Part shown: in pieces, positions 43,781-53,217 of the stretch
How the letters are laid out: the number at the start of each line of letters is the position of its first letter
Position numbering within the stretch: position 1 is the first letter of the stretch
Origin: Streptomyces violaceusniger Tu 4113
Lineage (GTDB): Bacteria > Actinomycetota > Actinomycetes > Streptomycetales > Streptomycetaceae
Assembly: GCF_000147815.2 (NCBI RefSeq)
Contig: NC_015957.1
Coordinates: forward strand, 5,890,001-5,954,000
Length of the DNA: 64,000 nt
Direction: 5' to 3'
Notes under the pieces: generated by a model
Seen by the model: the letters and a program-made list of their open reading frames with translations, nothing else
Told to the model about the DNA's origin: nothing
The model's database searches: none
Translations under genes and position numbers: made by a program

Positions 43781-44761
43781 ATGAGGATGAGCCGACGCGA
43801 CTTCATACGCACACTCTCCGCGACAGGGGCGGCACTTTCGGTAGCCGCGTGTTCGTCCTCCGGCAACGGCGGCGGCTCCGCGGTCAGGTTCGGCTATATC
43901 GCCGACTACAACGGTGCGAGCCTGCTGGCCATCGCCGAGGACCGGGGCCTGTGGAAGAAACACGGCCTGACCGCCGAGCCCAAGGTGTTCGTCAACGGCC
44001 CGGTCCAGATCCAGGCCCTGCGCACCGGCAACCTGGACTACGGCTATATCGGGCCGGGCGCCCTGTGGCTGCCCGCATCCGGCAAGGCCACCATCGTGGC
44101 CGTCAATACGCTCACCTACGCCGACCGGGTCATCGCCAGGCCCGGCATCACCTCGATCCGGGAGCTGAAGGGCAAGAAGGTCGGCGTCCCCGAGGGCACA
44201 TCCGGTGAGATGGCGCTCAATCTCGCCCTCCAGCAAGCCGGGATGACCATGAAGGACATCTCCAAGGTGGTGATGGACGCGCCCACCGTCGTCTCCGCGT
44301 TCGCCTCCGGGCAGATCGACGGCGCCGGGATCTGGTACCCCCTCATCGACACCATCAAGGAGAAGGTGCCGGGCATGAAGGAGGTGGCGAGCACCGAGGA
44401 CATCCCCGGCTCCGCCTTCCCCACCGCCTTCGTCTCCGGCGGCAAGGCGAAGCCGGAGCGCGACCGCAAGGTCGTCCAGGTGCTGCAGGAGGCCAACGAC
44501 TGGCGGGCCGCCCACCCCAAGGAGTCCATCGCGCTGGCGGCCAAGCTGCTCAAGGCCGATGAGGCGAAGGTCGCGGCGGACGCGGAGCATGTGAAGACGA
44601 TGACGACTGCCGAGCTCGTCGCCAGAACCAAGGACGGCACCGTCGACAAGTGGCTGGACGGCATGAGCCGCTTCTTCGTCCGGACCGGGCAACTACAGAA
44701 GTCGCCCGCCCCGTCCTCGTTCTACGCCGGTGACCTCTACACGAAGGCGGCCGCCCGATGA
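43781..44761 (+). CDS. ABC transporter substrate-binding lipoprotein, SsuA/NMT1-like
   Basis: 326 aa. The N-terminus has both a twin-arginine motif (SRRDFIRTL) and a lipobox ending in Cys24 (SVAAC), so it is a Tat-exported lipoprotein. The binding domain (VRFGYIADYNGASLLAIAEDRGLW, LKGKKVGVPEGTSGEMALN) is of the NMT1/sulfonate type. AAGGGA precedes the ATG at about 10 nt. It delivers the ligand to the upstream permease. Its stop overlaps the sulfatase start by 4 bp, tying uptake to desulfation. Confidence 0.9.
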   Translation: MRMSRRDFIRTLSATGAALSVAACSSSGNGGGSAVRFGYIADYNGASLLAIAEDRGLWKKHGLTAEPKVFVNGPVQIQALRTGNLDYGYIGPGALWLPASGKATIVAVNTLTYADRVIARPGITSIRELKGKKVGVPEGTSGEMALNLALQQAGMTMKDISKVVMDAPTVVSAFASGQIDGAGIWYPLIDTIKEKVPGMKEVASTEDIPGSAFPTAFVSGGKAKPERDRKVVQVLQEANDWRAAHPKESIALAAKLLKADEAKVAADAEHVKTMTTAELVARTKDGTVDKWLDGMSRFFVRTGQLQKSPAPSSFYAGDLYTKAAAR

Positions 44762-46224
44762 ACCTGCTGTTCCTGATGACCGATCAGCATCGCGTCGACA
44801 CCCTCGGCTGTTACGGCAATCCGCATGTGGCCACGCCGAACCTGGACCGGCTGGCGGCGAGCGGCACCCGCTTCGACCGCTTCTACACCCCCACCGCCAT
44901 CTGTACCCCGGCCCGCGCCAGTCTGCTCACCGGCCAGGCGCCGTTCCGCCACCGGCTGCTGGCCAACTACGAGCGCAACGTCGGCTATCTGGAGGATCTG
45001 CGCGAGGACGCCTTCACCTTCCCCACCGCCCTGGCCGAGCGCGACTACCAGCTCGGCCTGGTCGGCAAGTGGCATGTCGGCACCCACCGCAACGCCGCCT
45101 CGTACGGCTTCGACGGGCCCGATCTGCCCGGCTGGCACAACCCCGTGGACCATCCGGACTACGCGGCGTATCTGAAGGAGCGGGGCCTGCCGCCGTACCG
45201 GATATCCGATTCCGTCCGCGGCACCACACCCAACGGCAATCCGGGCAATCTGCTGGCGGCGCGGCTGCACCAGCCGGTGGAGGCCACATTCGAGCACTAT
45301 CTGGCCACCCGCGCCATCGAGCAGTTGGAGCGATACGCCGCGGACGGGCGGCCGTTCTTCCTGGCCACCCACTTCTTCGGGCCGCATCTGCCGTATCTGC
45401 TGCCCGACGCGTACTTCGACGCCTACGACCCCGGCCTGGTGGAACTGCCCGCCTCGATCGCCGAAACCTTCGAGGGAAAGCCACCGGTGCAGCGCAACTA
45501 CAGCGCCCACTGGACCTTCGACACCATCCCGATCGAGGTGACCCGCAAGCTGATCGCGGTCTACTGGGGCTATGTCACGCTGATCGACGAGCAGATCGGG
45601 CGCATCCTCACCCGCCTCGACGAGCTCGGGCTGGCCGATGACACCTCGGTGTTCTTCACCGCCGACCACGGCGAGTTCACCGGCGCCCACCGACTGCACG
45701 ACAAGGGCCCGGCGATGTACGAGGACATCTACCGCATCCCCGGCATCATCCGCGTCCCCGGGGAGGCCCCGCAGGTCCGCCAGGAGTTCGTCAGCCTCAC
45801 CGACTGCACGGCCACCATCCTGGACCTCGCGGGCTGCGACACCTCACCGGCCGTGGACAGCCGAAGTCTGGTGCCGCTGGTGCGGGGCGAACATCCGCGG
45901 TGGCCCACCGAGTTGCTCGCCGAGTTCCACGGCCACCACTTCCCGTATCCACAGCGGATGATCCGCGACGAGCGTTACAAGCTCATCGTCAACCCCGAGT
46001 CGGTCAACGAGCTCTACGACCTGGACACCGACCCCCATGAGCTGACCAACCGCTACGAGCACCCCGAGCTGCTGCCCGTGCGCCGCCGCCTGATGCGCCG
46101 CCTGTACGACCTGCTGCGGGAGCGCGGCGACAACTTCTACCACTGGATGACCCCGATGTTCGACATCGGGGACCTTGACTACGACCCGAGCCTGAGCGCC
46201 TTCGAGCCGGAAGGGACCGCGTAG
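44758..46224 (+). CDS. cytoplasmic type I sulfatase
   Basis: 488 aa. Cys49 in CTPARASLLTGQ is the residue converted to formylglycine; metal ligands include Asp9 in LMTDQH and the DHG of FTADHGEFTG, and KWHVG is the usual Lys-His pair. No signal peptide is present, so sulfate esters must be imported first, which fits the overlapping ABC genes. The C-terminal half (NELYDLDTDPHELTN) is the regular sulfatase subdomain. The substrate may be a sulfated sugar. The formylglycine-generating enzyme is not encoded nearby. One codon after its stop the GH43 gene begins, extending the operon. Confidence 0.92.
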   Translation: MNLLFLMTDQHRVDTLGCYGNPHVATPNLDRLAASGTRFDRFYTPTAICTPARASLLTGQAPFRHRLLANYERNVGYLEDLREDAFTFPTALAERDYQLGLVGKWHVGTHRNAASYGFDGPDLPGWHNPVDHPDYAAYLKERGLPPYRISDSVRGTTPNGNPGNLLAARLHQPVEATFEHYLATRAIEQLERYAADGRPFFLATHFFGPHLPYLLPDAYFDAYDPGLVELPASIAETFEGKPPVQRNYSAHWTFDTIPIEVTRKLIAVYWGYVTLIDEQIGRILTRLDELGLADDTSVFFTADHGEFTGAHRLHDKGPAMYEDIYRIPGIIRVPGEAPQVRQEFVSLTDCTATILDLAGCDTSPAVDSRSLVPLVRGEHPRWPTELLAEFHGHHFPYPQRMIRDERYKLIVNPESVNELYDLDTDPHELTNRYEHPELLPVRRRLMRRLYDLLRERGDNFYHWMTPMFDIGDLDYDPSLSAFEPEGTA

Positions 46225-48583
46225 ATGAGACGAAGTCCTGGCACCCTCGTCGCCACGCTGCTGTGCGCGCTGCTGGCCGGGCTGCTGCCGACGGCCCGGG
46301 CGACGGCCGCCGCGCGCCCGGCGACGGAGGACACCCCGACGGCCCGCGAGGCGCCGACGTACCGCAACCCCCTGACGGCCGGAGTGGTCGACACCTTCCC
46401 CGACCCGGTGATGATCCGGGGCAAGGACGGCCTGTGGTACGCGTACGGCACCCAGAACCCGGTGTTCCAGAGCAAGGGCGAGGACGGTGAGCGGATGCTG
46501 CCCATCCTCCGCTCGGCCGACCTGGCGCACTGGGAGTACGCCGGAGAGGTCTTCACTCCGGAGACCAAACCCGCCTGGCACAAGGGCGCACGGCTGTGGG
46601 CCCCCGACATCCGCTATGTGAACGGCCACTACAACCTGTACTACTCGGTGTCCTCGGAGAACACCGTCGGAGTGGCGACCGCGCCCACCCCCACCGGCCC
46701 GTGGACCGATCAGGGAGCCGTGCTGCCCTCCCCGAGCGGCTGCGCCACCGGCAACATCGACCAGGCCCAGTTCACGGACGAGGGCGGGCAGCCCTATCTG
46801 TACTGGGGGAGCTACGACACGATCTGCGTGGCGAAGATGAACGCTGCCCGCACCCGCATCGAGGGCGCGGTGACCGAAGTGGCGCAGGGCCGCCGGATGG
46901 AGGGCGGGTTCGTCGTCCGGCGCGGTGGCCACTACTACCTCTTCTACTCCGACGCCGGATGCTGCGACGGCGCCTTCAGTGGCTATCAGGTCAAGGTCGG
47001 CCGGGCGACCAGCCCGACCGGGCCCTTCGTGGACGACGAGGGCGTTCCGCTGACGGCCGCCACCAGCAAGGGCGGCGTGGCGCTGACCGCGAACGGCAAC
47101 GGCTGGATCGGCCCCGGGCACAACGCCCTGCAGACCGATCTGTCCGGCCAGGACTGGCTCGTCTACCACGCCATCTCCTCCGACGACCCGGACCTGAAAC
47201 CGGCAGCGGGCGGCACGCTGAAGCTGTCCAAGCGGCCGATGCTGATGGACCGGCTGGACTGGATCGACGGCTGGCCGGTCGTACGGGCCGGGGCCGGCGC
47301 CTCCCAGGGCGCGCAGCGGGCCCCGGTGGGCTCCTGGGCCGCGGGCGGCACCTTCAACGACGGCTCACTGAAAGGGTGGCACGGCGGTGGCGGCTCCGGC
47401 ACCGACGGCTGGCGTGTCGGACATGAGCAGGACGTGCGGGGATTCGTCACACCGCGCGGGAATCCCGCCGGCCCCGCCGCTCTCGTCTCGGATCGCTCCG
47501 CCCCGGCGGCCCGGCGCGCCGAGGCCGATCTGCGGGTCACCTCGGCCACCGGCGCGGCCGGGCTGCTGGTCCGCTACACCGGCCCGGACGACGTCGTGGT
47601 GGCGTGGCTGGACAGGGCGCGCAACGCGCTGGTGACGGACGTGCGGGTGGACGGCCGGAGCCGCGGCGCTCGGACGACCCCGCTCCCGGCGGACTTCGCC
47701 TGGGACACCTGGCACAACGTGGCGGCCGAGGTCCGCGGCACCCGGATGACCGTGGAGGTGAGCGCGGACCGGCTGCGGGACGCGGTGGCCACCCAGGAGC
47801 GGACGCTGCCCGCGGCGGCGGCCCGCTCCGGCAAGGTCGGCGTCGCCGCCCGCGGCGCGGGGGCGGCCGCCGACAACGTGGGGGCCGCGGCGCTCCACAC
47901 ACCGGTCACCACGCGCATCCCCGAGCGTGCGCCGGGCCCGCTGCTGCCCGCCTACAGCGACGACTTCGACACCGCCACCGTCCCCGGCACCACCACGGAT
48001 TCGCCGTGGTCATGGGTGCGCGGACCGGCGTCCGGGGCCACGATGGCCGATGGCGCCCTGTCCTGGCCGACTCAGGGTGGCGAGCTGTATCTCGGCACCC
48101 ATACGGCCTCGGTGCTGACCCGCGACGCTCCCCCGGGCGACTACACCGTGGAGACCAGGCTCCGCTTCGCTCCGGGGCGGAGCAATCAGCAGGCCGGGCT
48201 GGTGCTCTACGGGAACGACGACCACTATCTGAAGCTGGTGCACGCGGTGCTTCCGGTGAGCCACACCGACGGGAAGGTCACACACGTCACGGAGTTCGCG
48301 AAGGAGGGCGAGCGTCCCACCACCACACCGCCGACGCCGGTGGCCTACGGGCCGATGTTCGGCGGTCCGCCCGCGGACACGCTGTGGATGCGGCTGTCGT
48401 ACCACGCCGACACCGCGCGGGAGGAGACCGAGGTGCGCGCCGCCACCAGCACGGACGGTGTGCACTGGGTCCACACCGGCGTCTGGACCCTGCCGACGTC
48501 GAAAGCTCAGGATCGGGCTGGTCGCGCAGAACACCGCGGGCGCGGTCGCGCGCTTCGACTACATGCACACCTACCGCCACTGA
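46225..48583 (+). CDS. secreted GH43 glycosidase, frameshifted near the 3' end
   Basis: About 785 aa when restored. A signal peptide (1-31) precedes a five-bladed GH43 propeller with Asp60 (FPDPVM), Asp179 (GNIDQAQF) and Glu226 (MEGGFVV) as base, pKa modulator and acid. Two ConA-like or GH-C2 type sandwiches follow (about 380-550 and 575-785). At 48502-48504 an AAA run throws the frame off: one base fewer would give KLRIGLVAQNTAGAVARF and a stop at 48581-48583, the expected end of a beta-sandwich. Uncorrected, the frame reads through to 48867 over the next gene. Sequencing error or a fresh mutation at the homopolymer is likely. It abuts the sulfatase stop and should share its transcript, probably cleaving arabino- or xylo-side chains. 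Confidence 0.82.
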
Positions 48584-48670
48584 CGTTCCGGGCGAGCCCC
48601 TCTCCTATGCTGATCACCTTTGTTGATGAGCGACGGGGGCCGCTTCGGCGGCCGGAGAAGGTGAGCGAGC

Positions 48671-48904
48671 GTGGCCAAGCCTGTACGTGCGGCGATCGGA
48701 GACGTGTGGATCACATGTGTGTTCTGCAAGGGCGACCTTTTCCGGGACCGCGAGGTGAAGCTCAACAGCACCGGCATGGAGCTGTTCAAGTTCGGCTGGG
48801 CCAACGAATCGGCCACCGGGCTGATCTGCTGGAACTGTGGCTATGTGCACCTTTTCGCCAACACTGACATCGAGCTGTACAAGGTGAAGAAGGGCGAGAT
48901 CTAG
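48671..48904 (+). CDS. small zinc-ribbon-like protein
   Basis: 77 aa beginning at GTG with GGAGAAGG upstream. Two CxxC pairs, CVFCKG (residues 16-21) and CWNCGY (53-58), could bind one zinc and form a ribbon. No DNA-binding helix or signal peptide is evident. The gene lies between two glycosidase genes on the same strand but has its own spacing and may be independent. Similar small proteins are widely conserved in Streptomyces, without known role to me. Confidence 0.75.
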   Translation: MAKPVRAAIGDVWITCVFCKGDLFRDREVKLNSTGMELFKFGWANESATGLICWNCGYVHLFANTDIELYKVKKGEI

Positions 48905-48958
48905 CCACGCCCACCTGACAGCCGCCCGAGGTCGCGGTAAAAGATGGTGCGCGGGATC

Positions 48959-48974
48959 TTTACAACGATGTAAA
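48959..48974. promoter_or_regulatory. LacI-type operator before the GH2-ABC operon
   Basis: TTTACAACGATGTAAA is symmetric at 14 of 16 positions around a central CG. It lies 54 bp before the GH2 start. The LacI gene at the far end of the operon (convergent) is the obvious candidate repressor. Confidence 0.7.
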
Positions 48975-49028
48975 CGGGTGATGGCATACCCCTGCCCGGC
49001 CGAATCCCCGCCCCGTCCCGGAGACCCC

Positions 49029-50924
49029 ATGGCTCATACCGACATCCCCTCGCCCGACGTGTCGAACGCCGTTCCGCGACCCGAATATCCCCGTCCCAGC
49101 TTCGTCCGTGAGAACTGGCTCAATCTCAACGGTAGCTGGCAGTTCGCCTTCGACCCCGGTGACAGTGGACTCGAACGCGGTCTGGTGCACCAGGAGCTGG
49201 ACGGGCGGATCCTGGTCCCGTTCTGCCCCGAGTCCGAGCTGTCGGGGATCGGTGACACCGACTTCCACCCCGCGGTCTGGTACCGGCGCACGGTCCGGAT
49301 CCCTGCGGACTGGGCCGGGCGGCGGGTGCTGCTGCACTTCGGGGCCGTCGACCACGACGCCACCGTCTGGGCCGACGACCGCGAAGTGGCCCGGCACAGC
49401 GGCGGCTTCACCTCCTTCACCGCCGACCTCGGCGAGGTGGCGGACCCGGCCGGCGAAGGGGCTGAGGTGGTGATCGTGGTACGGGCCCGGGACGCCCGGC
49501 ACGGCCCTCAGGCGCGCGGCAAGCAGGCCACCGAGTACGCCAACAGCGACTGCCACTACACCCGCACCACCGGCATCTGGCAGACGGTCTGGATGGAGCC
49601 GGTGTCCGAGGTCCATCTGCGCAGGCCCCGGATCACCCCCGACCTCGCGTCCGGGGCCTTCCACCTCGAACTCCCGCTCAGCGCCAACCGCCCGGGCCAC
49701 CGGATCACGGCCCGGGTGAGCGACGCGGACGGCGAGACGGTGGCCGAGGCGACCGTGCGCGCCGACCTCGACATGGCACCCCGTATGGTGCTCGCGCTAC
49801 CGGAGGACCGGCGCCGCCCATGGTCTCCGGAGGACCCCCATCTGTACCGGGTGCGGATCGAGCTGCTGGACGCCGATGGCGAGGCCGTGGACCGCGCCGA
49901 GTGCACCGCCGGGCTGCGGTCGGTGGCCGTCGACGGCAAGCGGCTGCTGCTCAACGGCCGCCCCGTCTTCCAGCGGCTCGTCCTGGACCAGGGCTGGTAC
50001 CCCGACGGGCTGATGACCGCGCCCGACGATGCCGCGCTCGTCCGGGACATCGAGCTGTCGCTGGCCGCGGGGTTCAACGGGGCGCGGCTGCACCAGAAGG
50101 TGTTCGAGGAGCGGTTCCTGCACCACGCCGACCGGCTCGGCTATCTCGTCTGGGGCGAGTTCGGCGACTGGGGAGCCGGCAGCGGGCGCACCACCCGGGA
50201 CAACCAGCAGCCCACCGCCGGATTCGTCGCGCAGTGGCTGGAGGCCGTGGAGCGGGACTACTCCCATCCGTCGATCGTGGGCTGGTGCCCGCTGAACGAG
50301 ACACACCAGGAACTCCACGACCGGCAGAGCGTCCTGGACGATGTCACCCGGGGCATGTTCCTGGCCACGAAGGCCGCTGACACCTCCCGTCCGGTCCTGG
50401 ACGCCTCCGGCTACTCCCATCGCGTGGCCGAGACCGACGTGTACGACTCGCACAGCTATGAACAGGACCCGGAGGCGTTCCGCCGCCAGATGGCGGGGCT
50501 GGACAAGGACGAGCCGTTCCTCAACCCCGACAACCGGGGAAACCCCGGCAAGCGGGACACCGACGCGGTGTGGTCGCTGCCGTATCGCGGCCAGCCCTAC
50601 TTCTGCAGCGAGTTCGGCGGCATCTGGTGGAATCCGGAGGAGGCGGAGGCCGCGGCCGGTGACGACCGCGAGGTGTCCTGGGGCTACGGGGAGCGGCCGC
50701 GGACCGAGGAGGAGTTCCAGACGCGCTTCGCGGGGCTGACCGCGGCGCTGCTCGACGACCCCCTGATGTTCGGCTACTGCTACACCCAGCTCACCGACGT
50801 CTTCCAGGAGCAGAACGGCGTCTACCGCTTCGACCGGAGCAGCAAGCTCGACGTGGCGCGGGTGCGCGCGGCCCAGCAGCGCCCCGCCGCCTTCGAGCGC
50901 CCCGCCGGTGAGGAGGGGCGATGA
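49029..50924 (+). CDS. GH2 glycosidase (beta-galactosidase/glucuronidase type)
   Basis: 631 aa, no signal peptide, so it acts inside the cell on imported oligosaccharides. The N-terminal jelly roll (RENWLNLNGSWQFAFDPGD) and immunoglobulin-like domain (about 195-310) precede the TIM barrel, where Glu424 in PLNETHQ is acid/base and Glu528 in CSEFGG the nucleophile. GGAG precedes the ATG; an earlier ATG overlaps the operator. Its stop overlaps the sugar-binding lipoprotein start by 4 bp. The sugar specificity is not resolved. Confidence 0.9.
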   Translation: MAHTDIPSPDVSNAVPRPEYPRPSFVRENWLNLNGSWQFAFDPGDSGLERGLVHQELDGRILVPFCPESELSGIGDTDFHPAVWYRRTVRIPADWAGRRVLLHFGAVDHDATVWADDREVARHSGGFTSFTADLGEVADPAGEGAEVVIVVRARDARHGPQARGKQATEYANSDCHYTRTTGIWQTVWMEPVSEVHLRRPRITPDLASGAFHLELPLSANRPGHRITARVSDADGETVAEATVRADLDMAPRMVLALPEDRRRPWSPEDPHLYRVRIELLDADGEAVDRAECTAGLRSVAVDGKRLLLNGRPVFQRLVLDQGWYPDGLMTAPDDAALVRDIELSLAAGFNGARLHQKVFEERFLHHADRLGYLVWGEFGDWGAGSGRTTRDNQQPTAGFVAQWLEAVERDYSHPSIVGWCPLNETHQELHDRQSVLDDVTRGMFLATKAADTSRPVLDASGYSHRVAETDVYDSHSYEQDPEAFRRQMAGLDKDEPFLNPDNRGNPGKRDTDAVWSLPYRGQPYFCSEFGGIWWNPEEAEAAAGDDREVSWGYGERPRTEEEFQTRFAGLTAALLDDPLMFGYCYTQLTDVFQEQNGVYRFDRSSKLDVARVRAAQQRPAAFERPAGEEGR

Positions 50925-52228
50925 GCGGTCTGTCACGGCGCGGTCTGCTGAGAGGCGCGGTGTACGGGGCGGGAGCCGCCGTGTCGGCGTCCGCGCTCAG
51001 CGGCTGCGGATCGATCGCCGGGAGCGTGGCGAGCGCCGACGAGATCCAGTACTGGACCCTGTTCACCGGCCCCGACGGCGAACTGATGAAGACGATGACC
51101 CGGAACGTGGAGAAGCGCGTCCCGGATCTCAAGGTCAGGACGACGGTGCTGGACTGGGGCCCGCCGTACTACACCAAGCTGGCGATGGCCTCGGCGGGCG
51201 GCCGCTCGCCGGATGTGGCGATCATGCACCTGACCCGGCTGGCGGGCTACGCCCCCGGCGGTCTGCTCGACCCCTGGGACACGGATCTGCTGGCCGAGTT
51301 CGGCCTGAAGCAGGACGACCTCAACAAGACGCTGGTCAAGCGGAGTCTGTACGAGGGCACCCCGTACGCGATTCCGCTGGACACCCACCCCTTCGTCGTC
51401 TTCTTCGACCGGGACGTCATGGACAAGGCGGGTCTCCTCACGGGCGACGGGCGGCTCGTGCCCTTCGAATCGCCGAAGCACGCCCTGGAGCTGATGGACA
51501 AGCTCCGCAAGGACACCGGCAAGCTCGGGCCCGTCTTCGGCCATGCGAACGACGCGGCGATGGGCTGGCGGATGTTCTGGACGCTGTTCAGCCAGACCGG
51601 CGCCACCTTCGACCTCACGGGCGAGCGGGCCGAGATCGACGAGGACACCGCCGTCGAGGTGGTGCGCTTCATGACCGATCTGGCACGCGACAGCCGCACC
51701 ATGGACGTCCAGACGGCGATCGCCGCCTTCGCCAACGGCCGCTCCCCGATGATCTTCTCCGGCGAGTGGGACATGGCCACGTACAAGACGGCGCTGAAGG
51801 ACAGGCTGGGCGGCTCCCCCATCCCCACCTTCTACGACCGTCCGGCCGGGGCCTCCGACAGCCATGCGCTGGTGCTGCCGCATCAGGACAACCCGGATCC
51901 GGAGCACCGGCGGCGCACCCACCGGTTCGTGGCCGAGCTGGTCAAGTCCGGGCTGACGTGGGCGTCGGCGGGGCACATCCCCGCGTACACACCGGCCGTC
52001 TCGTCCGCGGGCTACGCCAAGTTGCGTCCGCAGTCCGAGTACGCGGGCGCCGCGAAGCAGCTCGTGCTCGACCCGCCGGTGTGGTTCGCGGGCTCCGGCT
52101 CGGACTTCCAGACACGGATGTGCCAGGCGCTCGATCCCGCGCTCGGCGGCTCGTCGTCCCCGGCGAGTGCGGTGCGCACGATGGTCTCCCAGATCAACAC
52201 CCTGATGGCCCAGCCGAATCCGGCCTGA
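50921..52228 (+). CDS. sugar ABC transporter substrate-binding lipoprotein
   Basis: 435 aa. A Tat motif (LSRRGLLRG) and lipobox ending in Cys29 (SALSGC) show a Tat-exported lipoprotein. The fold is family 1 sugar-binding (EIQYWTLFTGPDGELMKTM; AIAAFANGRSPMIFSGEW). It starts within the stop of the GH2 gene (ATGA) and is followed by two permease genes. The ATPase is absent, as is common in Streptomyces, where a shared MsiK serves many sugar importers. Confidence 0.92.
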   Translation: MSGLSRRGLLRGAVYGAGAAVSASALSGCGSIAGSVASADEIQYWTLFTGPDGELMKTMTRNVEKRVPDLKVRTTVLDWGPPYYTKLAMASAGGRSPDVAIMHLTRLAGYAPGGLLDPWDTDLLAEFGLKQDDLNKTLVKRSLYEGTPYAIPLDTHPFVVFFDRDVMDKAGLLTGDGRLVPFESPKHALELMDKLRKDTGKLGPVFGHANDAAMGWRMFWTLFSQTGATFDLTGERAEIDEDTAVEVVRFMTDLARDSRTMDVQTAIAAFANGRSPMIFSGEWDMATYKTALKDRLGGSPIPTFYDRPAGASDSHALVLPHQDNPDPEHRRRTHRFVAELVKSGLTWASAGHIPAYTPAVSSAGYAKLRPQSEYAGAAKQLVLDPPVWFAGSGSDFQTRMCQALDPALGGSSSPASAVRTMVSQINTLMAQPNPA

Positions 52229-52259
52229 TCGCGACGGAATCGCAGAAAGGAGCGATGTG

Positions 52260-53210
52260 ATGGCTTCCGTCTCCACGCCCTCGCGGCAGGCCGCGGCCGG
52301 ATCCCGGCGCGCCGGATCCCGATGGGCCGCTGCCATGGACCGGCGACGGTCCCCGGGCGGCGCCGGGTGGCTCTTCGCCACCCCCTTCCTGGTGTTCTTC
52401 ACGCTCTTCCTCCTTGTGCCGATCGGCATCGGCCTGTGGATGAGCTTCACCGACGCCAGCCTGACCGGACACGGTGACGGTGTCTTCGTCGGCCTGGACA
52501 ACTACACCGAGGCGTTCGGCGACAGCCAGGTGTGGCAGACCCTCGGCAACACGGTCTGGTTCACCGTCCTGACCACCGTTCCGCTCGTGATCGTCGCCCT
52601 GGTGATGGCCCTGCTGGTGTACACGGGGATGCCGGGTCAGTGGCTGTGGCGGCTGGCCTTCTTCGCCTCGCATCTGCTGCCGGTGGCGGTGGTCTACCAG
52701 ATCTGGAGCATGCTGTTCCAGCCGGACCGGGGGATGCTCAACAGCGTGCTCCAGACGTTCGGGATGGACGGGATCGCCTGGCTGACGGACGAGAAGTACG
52801 CGATGTGGTCCATCGGGCTGGTGACCCTGTGGTGGACGGTGGGATTCAACTTCCTGCTCTACCTGGCCGCGTTGCAGGCGATCCCCGACCACCTCTACGA
52901 GGCGGCGGCACTCGACGGCGCCGGTGCGTGGCGCCGGCTGTGGTCGGTCACGCTGCCCCAGCTTCGCCGGACCACCGCGCTGATCGCGGTGTTGCAGGTG
53001 ATGGCGTCGCTGAAGGTGTTCGACCAGATCTATCTGCTGACCAAAGGCGGCCCGAACGGGGCCACCCGGCCGATCCTGGAGTACATCTACGACACCGGCT
53101 TCACCAACTACCGGCTCGGCTACGCCTCGGCGGTGTCGTACGTGTTCTTCGGGATCATCATCATCCTCTCGCTCGCCCAGCTCAAGATCTTCTCGCGCAG
53201 GGAGGACTGA
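52260..53210 (+). CDS. sugar ABC transporter permease, MalF type
   Basis: 316 aa with six helices after a basic N-terminus of about 30 residues. FATPFLVFFTLFLLVPIGIGLWMSF is the first helix, and the EAA loop is YEAAALDGAGAWRRLWSVTLPQL. AAGGAG lies before the start; an ATG-TGA minimal frame sits six bases before the chosen ATG, and a GTG one codon earlier is possible. It pairs with the MalG-type permease that follows. Confidence 0.92.
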   Translation: MASVSTPSRQAAAGSRRAGSRWAAAMDRRRSPGGAGWLFATPFLVFFTLFLLVPIGIGLWMSFTDASLTGHGDGVFVGLDNYTEAFGDSQVWQTLGNTVWFTVLTTVPLVIVALVMALLVYTGMPGQWLWRLAFFASHLLPVAVVYQIWSMLFQPDRGMLNSVLQTFGMDGIAWLTDEKYAMWSIGLVTLWWTVGFNFLLYLAALQAIPDHLYEAAALDGAGAWRRLWSVTLPQLRRTTALIAVLQVMASLKVFDQIYLLTKGGPNGATRPILEYIYDTGFTNYRLGYASAVSYVFFGIIIILSLAQLKIFSRRED

Positions 53211-53217
53211 TCGCGCC

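Noticed and set aside
48584..48867. Extended C-terminus of the GH43 protein
   Set aside because: Arises from the frameshift at 48502; it overlaps the zinc-ribbon gene and has no protein-like composition.
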